Shown here in pieces: positions 36,601 to 49,400 of a stretch of 64,000 bases of DNA. The position numbers were made by a program, and so were the translations under genes. Position 1 is the first letter of the stretch. Each line of letters begins with the position of its first letter. The notes under the pieces are model-generated. The model worked only from the letters and a program-made list of their open reading frames with translations. It was not told where the DNA came from and did not search any database. Source of the DNA: Cardiocondyla obscurior (Eukaryota > Arthropoda > Insecta > Hymenoptera > Formicidae); the NCBI RefSeq assembly GCF_019399895.1, contig NC_091879.1:3923001-3987000 (forward strand). The letters run 5' to 3'.

Positions 36601-39600
36601 AAATTTTATCAACGTGTAATTAGCTTTATCGACTCGCCGAATCAGTCTGCTCGGCGCCAATGATTTTAAGATGCCACGGCATTTGCTTTTGAGATATTTA
36701 CCGCATAGCTGTTGTGCAGACCATACGGGCAGTTGGGAATACAATCAATGTCGCTTATGACGGTATTGTTCGGAAAAGTGCTGTTCGTAATAGTGTTATT
36801 CATAAAGCCGCTTGCGTCTCTCATAGCCGCGGCGCCGGCGAAGAAGACGAAAGTTACGTAACTCAGCATAGAGATCAGCAGAGCGAGCAGTGTCCCCATA
36901 GGTATGCTGCTCGCAGGATCTTTGAGGTCGCCGGATATATTAGCGCCTGCTTGAATCCCGGTAACGGACGGGAAAAAAATCGCGAACACCGAGAAGAAAG
37001 TTTGATTGTTCTTCTCGGAGTACCGGTAGTTCGGTCCGAGATTATTTTGAAACACATCCGCTGAAAGGGTAATACACTTTTAAATTATTTTAATATTAAC
37101 TGATAAATTTTTATGTAACGTATCGTTATTATCTCTTCGTTAACTGTGGCTTTTGTACCCACCAGAGAATCCTATGAAGCCTTTCGCTATTTGTTCTTCA
37201 TTTTGTGGCCCTATGATAGTACCGATTAAAAAATCGAGGATTGCGGCTATGATGATTGCTATGAGGAAGTTCTGCGCCTAGAAAAAGACGACATCAAGAG
37301 TTAATTGGTATTTTCATTTTTTATTTAATGTTTTATTAATTATTTAATTAATTAATTTTTATTTTTTTTTATTAAATAAAACAATTCTGCAAATTTTACC
37401 TTTGACTCCCATTCCATGCCGACCGCACAGATCAGTATCATAATAATGAGCGCTATTACACCAACGATTCTAACATCATTAACGCTATTATCTATGATTT
37501 TTAGGCTATTCGTCTTCAACAAATCGTTGAGAGAGTCACAGAAACCGATCGTGTTCATAGAAGCCGCTACAGCGTTTGCAAATGCGAACACGATGCCAAC
37601 CGATGCTCCAAACTCGGGTCCGAGAGAACGAGATATGATGAAATATATTCCACCTGCAGATCAACCGGTATTATTTCATTTTTAATTATTAAAAATCTTC
37701 CTGCAAAAGTTAAAGTATAGAACATCCAACAACGAATTATTAATTGTTTAGGATTCGTTTAGCATTCATTATTAAAGTAAAAAAGTGCCACTCTGTTGCA
37801 TGTATAATTATAAGCACTTTGACAAATGAGAAAGATATTGAAATTTAGGAAAATTATAATTGCGCTCTCTCTCTCTTTCTCTCTTTCTCTCTCTCTCTCT
37901 CACTCTCTCCCTCTCTCTTTTTCCCTCTCTCTCTCTTTCATTTTTCTTTATCTCGCTTTCTCTCTATCAAGACAAATTGCTCCGGCTAAATTGGATAAAT
38001 AATTCCGATGAGAATCTTCAGGGAAAAAAACCTCCGAGCATCTAATGACCGCACATAGAGCGGTGGTGTGCACGGGCGCCACTCCTTTGGAAAAAAAGAA
38101 TTACAGAATGCGTTACCGTAACACACCTCCCTTTACTTCCCCATTAGTGCTAATTGCGCTGAGGCTAAGCGTCGTAATGACGCAGACGACCGCCGATATT
38201 CCGATAATGACGATAGTCTGCAGAATGCCGGCCTGCGCGACTACCCACGAAAGTCGCAGAAACAGCATGACGCCCCATATGTTCAGCAAGCACGGTATAA
38301 GAACGCCTTGGATCCATCCTAATTTTATTCCACCGTGACCTTGCTGACCGACGACGCTACCGGCCTGTCCGGTCTCGATGGCATTCGCGTCCTGGAGCAG
38401 GGAACAGTTTATTTAGAGGCTCGATTCCGCGTTGCTTGCCTGAGCCGCTCAATTTGATACCGGCTAATTCAACGGCGACGTCACCCGGCGTCGCAAATTG
38501 CACAATTGCAATCACGTATGATAATTCTGATACGGTATATAACAATGATAATCCTTACGGTAAATTGCGCAAGTTACATTTGATTAGCACGAGTAATACT
38601 GACTTAACGAAGGTAGCGTTTGAAACTTAATTAAAAATTACGAAACGTTATTATTTTAATTCAATTAATTATTTCGCAATTTATATAAATGTTGACGAGT
38701 GCTATTTATATTTAATTTACAGAAAGCACAACGTTTCGTGTTTAAAAAATTTTGAATTTCCTTGATTATAATGTCTCAAGTGTTAAATACTTGTCGGGTA
38801 TTCCGACGTATGTATTTCTCACCTTTATAAGATTCCCTTCGTGCAACGTGCTCAGAGACGGTCTTTTTGCACGACGGCTTAATCTGTAAAAAGGATCGGT
38901 GATATTTTAATGATAGAACTGTTATTTTTCGATCAGCCGAATTCGTTGAATCGAATAAATTCTTTTCGGATAAACGTACAAAAAAAAAAAGAAAAAAAAG
39001 AAACAAGACATTGTTGACTTTATTCACGTTAAAAATACGGAAAAAGATCATTAATGATTTTCCAATATTGCTTAAACGAGAAAAAAGAAAAACGTGGAAA
39101 ACGTTACGTTATGGCTATATAAAAGTAAACCCGAAACGTGATAAAATTTTATATTAAACTTTGCAACAATTAAATACATTTAATTTTCACTTCCGAATAA
39201 ATTTTATATAATGAAATATATAATGTGAAAATTAAAAACACGCGCGTTATTACGATTAAAAATATGCGCATTATTAATTCGATATTCGTTTGTATTATCG
39301 AAGTACTGTAATGAAAAAAAACATGCCTGTAATGATCCAATCGTGGAACTACGTCCCACAGTCCACCCATACTCAAAGAGGGTCTTTTATTATTTTGCGG
39401 TAATTGCCCAATTACGTCATCTTCCGGTGCTTTGCCCTGAAAACGATTCTCCATCTTTTCACTGAAAAAAAATTTAAGCATATTTTACAAATGACATTTT
39501 ATTTATTCTACCAACTGTTCTCACTTATTGATCAAGCCACAGTTACTTCGTTGTATCATTCAAGTCTTTTCGCGTAATAAAATCTCTTTAACACTGTGCG

Positions 39601-42600
39601 CGATGCAATTTTCGGAAGACGACACGTGATTCGGTATTGATTAGAAGGTTTTACGGAGTGACAACGGGAACTAAGGGCAATTAAGGCCACGCACGAAAGT
39701 ACTTCGCAGAAAATGCTACGAGCATTTGCGGGCAATGAGTCAGAGATCAGATATCCGCAGACGTGCGCGCGACTTTCGTATTTTAATTAATAACGCCAGC
39801 GATCCGCACGGTCTTTACGTCCCGTCTAAGTTATTCGGAAAATTCTAAAAGTGAAAATATTTCCGAGATCCGCACTTGAACATTATGGTGTATTTATAAT
39901 TTTAATAAGCTTGCTCCGAAGTATGTGGCCCGCCTCGCCTTCTCGTTCTTCTTCCCGCCCTCTCTTTCCCTACAAACTTATAAATAGTAATATGACTGCG
40001 TTTTGCGACATGCAAATTTTTGACCGATTAGTAGGCCAGTGGTTCCTAAAATTCAATCGCGTGGTTCAACCGCCTCGCCAGTTTTAAGATTTATTGCCGG
40101 CGCGATAAAAAAAATTTGTAAACAGCTAGTCGCTGATAATTAGAGAACGTAATTTCGATGTACAACGGAAGGATTGTTTTTATATATTGTTGATTTTATT
40201 TTAATACGTTAGGACTTTTACGATAATTAAAAAGAAAGTAAGGAAAAGTTTACACGCTTGACGAGCACTCGGTGCATTAACGACATTTCGATGTTCGATA
40301 CTTTTTATGATAGCCAAGGACCAAGTAATTTAATAAGGTTTCCAAGAGAATCTCTTTAATGAAGACGTATTCTATGTTTGCCGATTGCAGATACGCGCTT
40401 CTCGGCATCTACACGATAACAGCCTGATAGAATAATGTGAAAGAGTACTCCAATCGAAAAAAGAAAAAAAATTGTCCTTTACCACGTTATTAGGCAAATT
40501 GGAGAATATTACTTATAAGTTTGTAATTTTAATAACAGGTCAAATATGTGATCGATCAAATTAAACTTTGATTTACAAAATTAAAATTTAAAAGAAGTAT
40601 CTTTTTGACAAAATTAAACATTAATTAGCTGTAAAATCGTTAATTTACCAATTATTAATCAATTATGAAGTTGTTTAAAAAAGGTGGAAATATTAAAAGG
40701 CACCGGAAGAACAAACTTACGTTAAAATAAAATAAATATGTAATCTTATCTGTAAAAAATTGGCGTGACGCCTTTAGCTGATAATTGATTCTATCATTGC
40801 CGTATATTAAATTTTCCTGTTTTTTTTTTGTTACAGATCGACGCAGCTGCATCCACTGCTGTCAACGATAGTGTCGTAACCGCCGATAGTATTAATTGTA
40901 CGAACCGCAGCCGGTTCGTCGGTCGTATCGGAAATTCGTTAAGTATTCGGACGTAATTTTTTAACACGGCTTTATTATAATCGCGAGTGTCGGGCAGGAA
41001 CGTGCGATAGTGATTATTCATTTTCGCGATTGTAAAATCAAAGATCGGTGTTCGCGAGTTAGTTGTGCGCGGAAGGGTGGCTCGTCACGTCCCATCTAAC
41101 AATGAGAGGAGGAGCAGGCCCGGGTGGCATCCTGCATCGGCGGAGCAACTTTTAAGTAAGTATAAATTAAAAAAAAAAAATTTTTTTTTTATTAATCTCA
41201 TTAATTAACTGAAATGTCTACATTAATATTTTCTTTTTTATGTTACAGTCACCGGCTGAATTTTACAACTCCGCTGAAGCTCATGCAGATTGGTAAGTCG
41301 CATGACTTTTTTATTTCGCAATTTGTAATTGGGGTCTATTAAAAAATAGCGCGCGTATGGTTTTTTCTAGTCAATGTTTAAATTTAAAAAAAAAAAAAAA
41401 AAAAAAAGGATAAGTTTTGCCTTCTGCAATTTTTTTTTCTGACTTCTCGCGTACGTGCATAATTACGGGTCAACGAAATTGAAAGTACGGTCAACTGGTA
41501 ATTAAAAATCGATGACGGATGCTTGCGAAGCAATTCATTTGCGTCGATTTCCCGGCTCTGGCTGCTTCACGCGAGCGTATGTGCAAACGCAATTCAACAA
41601 CGTCAAAACAAATTAATCTATGAAACGATTTCCCGGCGTTATCCGAGAGCCTTTCCCTTCTGCGATTTTCGCTGTCGATCTGTCTCGATAACCCCAAGAT
41701 GTCCACGATGTCCTTGAATACACCCCCATTGACGGTCCCCTTCCCTTATCAACTACGTTCCGAGAGACTTCGATTTATCATGACTTACGTGACAGCGAAT
41801 CGCCAGCAGATAATCGATCAAAATAATACGTCAGTTCTATATCCCTTTACCGAATGATTAAATCAATCTATTTGAAAGATAATGGCTTTTGTCATCGTTT
41901 TCAATAATGCGTATACATATCATTAATGACATGTACTCTTCGCTAACGAGTTTTATTATAATATAATTAGACGGATGGCGTAGATTAAATTTGTTTGCAC
42001 AAGGTCCACATAATTCATACAAACTTTTATTTTCGCTGGTAAAAATTGTCAAAACAATTAAGATTTAATTACGTATAACGGAATTGAAGAAATTTAATCA
42101 GCCATTAGTTCGAGAGCTTTAACATTTCGGCGGCACAAGAGACTTCGAAATAGATATATTAATTGAAGCGGTTCTTCAAAATTCCACTCAGCTTGTTGAC
42201 GCTTTCGAATTGCAGTCGAGCGATTATGAAACAATTAAATAACCCGGAGATAAGACAACGGCCGGCGATAAAATTGCGTTTTGATCACAAAGAGGCAGTT
42301 TCGACATAGTACTTACAACGCGAAGGTCCACTAGAGAAATCGCACGGGGGATGAGCAACACACTCGCGATTTGTCAGGTCGCACTTTTACCGGAGCGAGC
42401 CGCGAGAAATCTGATACGAGGCACCGAGCGTCGCGGAAACTTTTGAACCCCTCGCGGGTTCAGAACCCTCGAACGCGAGCGTTAGGGAAAGAAGCATGCG
42501 TCGAAACTTCCCTTTCCCTGCTCGCTCGTGCGGTCGAGTGCCACGCACACCCACACCAATTCCGAGCGTAAGACTGTGCAACATAACATTTAAACAAATT

Positions 42601-43188
42601 GCTACACGGCCGCCTAAAAGTATTTCAATTAACGCAAGGGTATGGCCAAAAGATTAATAAAACCGCGGCGCGGCACGCATGAGACGTGCGCTCATCGATC
42701 TTTTCAGCCCGCGTGGGCGACTGCGTGCACATATTCGTAAACCTCGACGTGCTCGCGTCGGAAACGAGCGAAAAAGGAGAAAAAGGAAAAGAGGGTTAAA
42801 AAAAGAAAAAAAAAAACGAGCTTTTAAGAGGAACGAGCCCGGTTTTCATCGCGCTTCGCGAAATGCCACGGAGAAAAATGCGGAGCGTTCACGGCGCGAG
42901 ATGAGAAGACACGAAGGTCACCATGGTGGTTCACTCATATTTTAAAATCTTTTGACGCCTCTAAATGCGGCAGAATAGCGTGAAGAGAAGTAAGCTTTGT
43001 GCAGAGTACGTAATAAAACTATACGCACCATGGACAATGGTTCTCGAAAGAAGTCGCGAAACGAGAAGTGCGAAGGGAAAGAAAAAGAGTCGAACGTAGC
43101 CAAAAAAAATTATTTACAAATTTATTAAAGAAAAAGAAAAAAAAAAAAGTATCTGCATTTTAAAAAATGATCCAACTCACCTTGGCAT
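33613..43188 (-). CDS. SLC12-family Na-dependent cation-chloride cotransporter (NKCC/NCC-like)
   Basis: Nineteen coding exons join in phase: 43188-43181, 39461-39327, 38883-38823, 38391-38127, 37653-37400, 37277-37163, 37060-36702, 36572-36341, 36241-36120, 36030-35831, 35746-35599, 35508-35267, 35160-34943, 34861-34750, 34686-34580, 34423-34309, 34178-34030, 33965-33854, 33748-33613. They encode about 1029 aa. A short N-terminus (MPSEKMENRF, then VPRLDHYR and RPSLSTLHE) precedes TM1 (NIWGVMLFLRLSW), TM3 (ISRSLGPEFG, FAFANAV) and TM6 (FPSVTGIQAGANISGDL). An extracellular loop with several Asn-X-Thr/Ser sites and Cys, and a large cytosolic domain ending VRGNHTSVLTFYS, follow. This is diagnostic of the Na-dependent SLC12A1/2/3 branch, which moves Na+, Cl- and sometimes K+ for epithelial fluid secretion. 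Asn replaces the K+-site Tyr (37553-37555), so it may be an insect CCC2-type paralogue rather than a true NKCC. One intron (39326-38884) appears to be GC-AG. Confidence 0.9.
34487..34551. repeat. Long near-perfect hairpin inside an SLC12 intron (miRNA-precursor candidate)
   Basis: The arms 34487-34506 and 34532-34551 are reverse complements at 19 of 20 positions with a 25-nt loop, and weaker pairing extends outward. It lies wholly within the 156-bp intron between coding exons 34686-34580 and 34423-34309. The low-mismatch stem and loop size fit a pre-miRNA, transcribed with the host gene if processed from the minus strand. I do not recognise a known miRNA seed. A tiny palindromic transposon is the alternative. 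Confidence 0.5.
37863..37942 (+). repeat. CT microsatellite in an SLC12 intron
   Basis: About 80 bp of interrupted (CT)n on the plus strand, (AG)n in the sense of the host gene, within the intron 38126-37654. The open frame across it is an artefact of the repeat. Confidence 0.9.
40837..41370 (+). repeat. Dispersed repeat, copy B, with conserved exon-intron architecture
   Basis: TTTTTTTTTTGTTACAG ends at 40836 and opens a putative exon a (40837-41155) that contains the blocks shared with copy A: GCAGCCGGTTCGTCGGTCG, TTTTCGCGATTGTAA, TGTGCGCGG, CACGTCCCATCTAA and CATCCTGCATCGGCGGAGCA. A GTAAGT donor (41156), a 93-nt AT-rich intron ending TTATGTTACAG (41248) and a 44-nt exon b (41249-41292) with another GTAAGT donor follow. 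The end carries the shared GCGCGCGTATGGTTT block. It lies antisense within SLC12 intron 1. The frames differ from copy A, so coding potential is not conserved. Confidence 0.75.
41249..41292 (+). ncRNA. Putative 44-nt exon b of the repeat-derived transcript, copy B
   Basis: Same length as the copy A exon (845-888), with 5 substitutions in 44 nt. It is bounded by TTACAG and by a GTAAGTCGCATG donor, where copy A has GTGAGTCGCATG. Splice-site conservation suggests function as spliced RNA; transcription is inferred. Confidence 0.4.
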
Positions 43189-43447
43189 CTCACCACTCGT
43201 CGCTATTTTAAAGTCACAAAAATTGCTGAAAAGGGAAGTTCGCTATTAATAATATTCTCTTGTTTCCAAGTTAAGTTTTCACTTCAACTATTTGCCCGTT
43301 GAATCGTACGTGTCCAGAAAATTTTACTTTATAATAAAAGCGTGACGAAACGAAATCGCAACGAACTGGTGAGTACTTGCTCTTATCGCGCGCAAGTCGT
43401 CGATCGAATTCCGCGAGCGACTACTACCTTTTTCAGTGATTCCGACA

Positions 43448-43455
43448 TTTATATA
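43448..43455 (-). promoter_or_regulatory. TATA box of the SLC12 gene
   Basis: On the minus strand TATATAAA lies 260 nt upstream of the ATG of the 8-nt first coding exon, predicting a start near 43425 and a 5' UTR of about 235 nt without an intervening intron. The distance and strand support the assignment of the tiny first exon. Confidence 0.5.
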
Positions 43456-46400
43456 GACGCCGAGGAACTGTCAATGCGGCCGGTGACGTTTACTTAATGT
43501 TTACGTTGACGGCAAGATATATCTACGTCCAGCTAAAGACAATTTTCTGGAAATGCCGCCGCGAAAAATTCAATTGCTTTTGAAATTTATATATTGAAAG
43601 GAAGTGCAGATACGCGAATAGATTATCTGGCCGCGCTTCTGTCGAGTTATTGTTTGCTATTGTTGTTCCTAATAAGCAGTGCTGACCGAAGTGATGCAAC
43701 GCTTTTTGCGCTGGCCTTTGAAGAACATTTTACAATCACACCTTACAGTCATGCTTTATTACTACCGAAGTGTAAACTAAACCGTTGAACCGTTTACTAG
43801 CTTCTGGAAAAAAGGAAAAAAAAAAAAAGAAAAAATTATGCGGCGTTTCCGGAACATTTATCCGGAACGTTATAAAATTTTTAAAAGACCTTGTACTAAT
43901 TTAAATTACAAATTTTATTCAGCAATGTGCTACGGTATTTTAAAAAATGCATGGAGTTTTATATTTACTAACAATGTTCGTAATATTCACATCGGTATTT
44001 CCTTATCTACGATTACACTTTTTTTTTTTTTTTTTCTCAATAAGTAATAAAATGATCATTGATAAGTAGTTAAATCAATAATTATCGTATTTGCTTCTCC
44101 GAACGATATTACAAACACTTTGTTATACCTGCGTAATTTCACGCTTTGTTTGCTGAATCTATCGAGGAAGCAACGATCTGTAAATTTGCATACGAAATGA
44201 TTAAAAAATGCCATGACCAACGTTAAATTCTTTTCCGTTGAACCATATCAAGTATATTGTACAAGTGAGCCCCAGGTGCTCTTTATTATGCTATCATCAT
44301 CGAGAGTTCGTAGGTGCGGAGACCGAAAGTATCGGTTTAGTTTTAGGTAATTATTTTTCGGTCAAGTTAGAGTCAGATAGTTAAAGAACAGCACGAGCAA
44401 GTAGCATTATTCTTGAACCTTAATTTTATTTTGTCATATCGGTGCACCGTGCGATGGGACATTTTTTAATATTTTTATTAGAATAAAAACGACCAAACGT
44501 CTAATAACTCATAATGCTACAATAATTTATTTTTTTTTTTTTTTTTTTTTTAAGTGCATTATACTCGATACTTGGTCATAAACTTTTTTAATTTAAAACG
44601 AATAGTTTTAACTGGCTGTCTAAATAGGTGAACTTGAAACATTCCTAGATATTTTAAAGATGATTAGAAGCCGCATATGACAATTTTATTACCGCGTATC
44701 TATATCAACGACCTTAGAATACACAAAAAGTTCTAAAGCTGACGTAGGTCTCATCGCTGGTGGCATTGTTTTACGCTAACGACAGTTTACTGCCACGTGT
44801 GAGCAACTGATAATCAAATCTATTGCCGCGCAACGTCGGAATAATATACATATAAGTGGTGGATACGTCTTCTTTATCATTCATTTAACGCATTGTCACA
44901 AACATGCTGATTTCTTAAAAGAAAAGAAAAGAAAAAAGATAGAAAAAAATAGTTCACTGCGAGCGAACTTTTCTACAAATAACGTGGTGAATTTTCGATA
45001 ACTGGTATTTAAAAAAAAAAAATAATTTGTGCATTAAAGGAAATAATTAAAAAGTCCTTCAACAGAAGCTATTGCGACAATGGCAATTATAATTTTGTGC
45101 CAATTTTTCTTATCATAAAAAATACGTTGTAAGTTCATAATTAAGCTCGATGCATGCCATTCAAGTCACTAGTTTATTATAGAGTGCCATAAAGACGAAG
45201 AAAAAAAAAAAAAAGATAATAACTTTGGCTACGTTGGCTGTGTGTCATTTGGTTATCGTCTGCGTTATATATCCATTTTGCGTCAAGTACCATAACGCGT
45301 GCTCAAATACTTTACCGGATTAAACCGATATCGGCAAGTATGTCACTGGCTAAAGTTATATCAATTACACGCCCATAGTTGGGGAATTCGTTTACGCTAC
45401 CTTGTCCGAGCTCAATCTCATTTAAAATCCAGACGTCAAATTTTTCAAAGAACAATGCAACACAGCTGGCAGACAATTGCTGTATTATTTTTTATACTTT
45501 AATTATTTATAATTGGTCCCGATGTCGCAATTGTATTATACATAACTTCCGCGTTTTGTGAGAGCATCAGATATTGAGAGCGGTTGCATGCGTACTTCTT
45601 TTATGCTAAAAATATTTATGCAGTACTCGAGGTATAATGCAGCATTGAGTAATTGTTGAAAAAAAAAAAGAAAAAAAAATTGGCCAACGCTCGTCAAAAG
45701 CTTACTGTTCACAAAGACGTTTGATTCGGAATGAGAATTAATTTTGCCGAAAATAGCTGGATTATTTTGACATATTATTAAAATTTTTATTAATAATCGT
45801 AGCTTCTTTTTTTTTTTCAAGCGAATTACGTGCATTAAATAAACGCCATTCAGTAAATATTGTGTTAATCAATATTTGCTGGTTTTTTAATTTTTTAACT
45901 TCTACATAATCCATCACGTATCCCTATATCGCGAGGGAAGAACCACTCAAGGTGCCGCATGTCGAAGTCATACATAAAAATCTACAGTATAAGTGTTCTG
46001 TGTAGGCACGTAATCTACCAGGAAGGCTCGTTATAGCTCGCGTGGCATCAGAATTGCGCGGAAATCCAAATTAACGACGAAGTTGCGAAACGCGTCTTTA
46101 CAGTTTATCCCCTAACGATTTTTTTAATTATTTTATTTATTTTGTCGCGTGACAATAACGATTTAATGATAGAACATTTTACAATTGTTGGAGAGCTCCT
46201 TAGCGAAAACTGTGAGACGGGGGAATTTTAATTTCCTTTTAATAGAGGCAGAAAAATGCCTAGACTGTGTAACTGAAATAAAGTGCCGATAAATATCGTA
46301 GGTATATTAATTCTTTTGCGGCTGCATTTAAAATAAAATACTAACACATTTTGTTTATTAAAATCCAATATAATTATTATAATATTATTTATTGTTCTAC

Positions 46401-49400
46401 ATATATTTTATGATTTATTTTCATCCGATAATACGTAACTTATGAATTAGGTATACGCTAAAAAGTTATGCGACTGAATGAAGGATGTGAGTCTCAAGTA
46501 TAATTTTCGCGCTTCACATATATCATCGCTGTAATTGCATCACCTTAACTCGAAATTGCCAATTTGCAATTACTGTAATGATTAATGAGTAGGTACTCTG
46601 TAAATCAAACGCGAGTGAGAACACGTTGAGGTAAAATTGACGAACGACGCGACATTTTTCCAAACAGCCGACAAATAGTTTTAGTCAGCAACACTTCAGG
46701 CTGTTAATGTATTGCTATAAAAATATTCATTGTTAATTATAAATAATTAAAAAAAATAAAATAAAATAAAAAAATCTAGTACCCTGTCGATATGTGAAAA
46801 ACGATGAAACGAGATCGCGTTCGGGAAAAATTATCTAATCGCTTAAATCACGACTCGAATAGGAAGTCAATAATTTAATGAAACCTCGCCTTATCTTTTA
46901 CATCGTCGCATCTTTTGTACGTACGTATGTACAACGTACGTTAACATTCCGCGGGATCTTGCTACACCGAGTGCGAACAGCGAGCTAGCTTTACATTACA
47001 TCACATGTGTAATAATTAACTCATAACGCGTTGCGTCGTTTCCCTGGAATTTATATTTGACTTTTATATGTGTGCTAAAGATTCTACCTGTGATAATAAA
47101 ATTGTAATTTATTACGATTACTATTACAGTAACAAGAACAATTCTAAGAGCCATTATCTCGCGCACAAATGTTAGTTACTTCCTATCAATTTTCTATAAA
47201 AATTAGTTCCCGCTCTGTGATTAAAAGTTACATACAAAAATCGTGAACTAATCGTAAAAAAAAAAAAAGAAAAAAAAGGGAATTAATTATTTATCGCAAA
47301 GTTAAATTCGTTCGAAATTTGAAAGCGTGGAGGGCACGCTATTCGATAGGATTGCAATTGGGGCAGGAAATGCAAGACGTTCGTAAACCTCTTCAAGTTT
47401 ACATCCGTTTTACGGAGTGCACATGGCCGCCGAGATGCACGCGCGGATTTTATGCGTTTTCGAGGGGATTCTAAATAAAGCAGGCGGAATTCATTAGGTC
47501 AGTTCCTTCCCTCGCAGTCTGCCAGATGGTGATGCTTCTCGTGTGTACACCGATGATAAGTACTTATGTCTACATGACGTTTAGTCAGATAAGACATATT
47601 GTACAAAACCAATAAGACATCCTTCGACAGTATCTGTTACTTTTTTTGGGGGGGAAATACACCTACGTTGAAAAATAAAAATAAAAACGCGGTTTTATCC
47701 CTCGCTCGACAGAAACGCATCCTTAATTCAACACTTTCAGCCGTAACGTCAAATTGGATTTAGATTAATAACTGTTGTTGAAAGCTATAATTAAATTGTA
47801 TAAGTATCTTCTAATAGATCATACTTATGAAAGCTCGTGGCATGTGTGACTATTTAGCCAAGTAAATATTTGACACGCATTGATTAATGCAAACGTAACG
47901 TAGGTATACTTAAAATAAAAAAGAAATACAAATTTAGATGTATTAACATCTATTATTAACTTTAATGAGACTTACGTTTTTAACAAAGAAACGGTAAGAT
48001 AAAAATAGATAGGAACCCTTATCATCGTGACGCAATGCTAATTTATATTTGCGTTTTGCATCGTTATTTGTTGTTGCCCTTTAACAATTTTTTATTTTAG
48101 TAACACAGTCTTAAATGCACTTCTTCAAGTAATAACTAATAATATATATAATAATATATATTACAATATAATAAATAAAATAATAAGGAAACACGCGATA
48201 GAAATTAATTCCACCGTCGTGCTTTTAAATTACTTGCACGTTAAAATTATTATAATTAATGAAATAGTTCTTAGTATCGTACAATATCCGATGTGCGAAA
48301 CAATTTTGCAGTTGCGCAAAATCGTACGAGTTTATTACTCATAAATGAAAATTAAAGTCCATATTAAAAAAGTTTCATCAAATTAATCAGTTTCCAAGTT
48401 AAATGATAAATTCCGTTTCGCTGCTGCATTTAATAATCGTATTCGTTAATAATCCATTATTCGACTCAGTTCCATTACAGACCGTGCCGTTCGTTTGCTT
48501 TGGTAAAACGCTAATTATCGGCCATGCGAGTGCGGCATGATTGCTTCTAAATCACGCGCTCGGTATTTCTTTGGACGTAACTCTTTCGACGTTGCAACTC
48601 GCGAAACGTTGTATATGCCTTAGAGATAATGACTTCTGTTAACATCTAATTCGACAGCTCGCGTGCAATGACTGACTTTAAGAGTGTACGTACACCGGCT
48701 ACCTCGCGAGAACTATTAGTCCCGATAACGTACGGGCGTAGGATTAGATAAGAAAAAGAAAGACGTATTACTGTACGGAATTTTCTACAATACGCCTGCA
48801 TGTCGGGATTAAATAGCATTTTATGACGAATACAAGCGGCAAATGGGTCTACTGGAAGGTTTATTTGAATTTCCCGTACGCCGCGCGAGGTGGAGGCCAC
48901 AGCTAGGTCTTTCTTCAATCCGTAAGGAAACAGACGTGTTTATAGAGATAAGGCCGATACCGTTTGATCTGATAAATCGGAATATTATGTCAACTGCCAA
49001 ATTGTTATAACCCACACTTTTATGGCTCTCTAACGTGGCGCTCTTTATCAATTTCAACGTGTTACTTCGTTATTGCGCTGGCGAAGATACTGGCGCACTG
49101 CCCGGTACCGACGGAGGTTTGACTTAAATGCTGTCAAACTTGGCCCGGGCTTTCAACATCCGTTTATTTATTTACCGCAAATATCGGCGTTTACCCCGAA
49201 GGCCCGTCGAGCCCGCTCGCGAACGCGAAAACGTTTTCGCGGATCTCGGCCTGACTTTGAATGACGATTCAAAAGACTTGGACGACTTCAAATAATTACC
49301 GCGACTGCAATTGTATAATAAATGTTGCTCGTTTGAATTAACTGCGACCGAACGGAAATTCTATTCGCTCGCCGTGTGTCACAGCTTGTCCCAAACGCCG

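Larger units (their letters stand above)
39462..43180. other. First intron of the SLC12 gene (3.7 kb)
   Basis: On the minus strand the intron starts with GTGAGT (43180) and ends in a T-rich tract plus CAG at 39462. It contains one full copy of the dispersed spliced-looking repeat in the opposite orientation to the host gene, simple A/T runs (for example 41389-41407, 42810-42819), and no conserved open frame. Short frames near 42371-42945 are Arg/Lys-rich and unsupported. Confidence 0.7.

Noticed and set aside
37860..38045. Ser/Leu-rich open frame
   Set aside because: It is a translation of a CT microsatellite inside an SLC12 intron.
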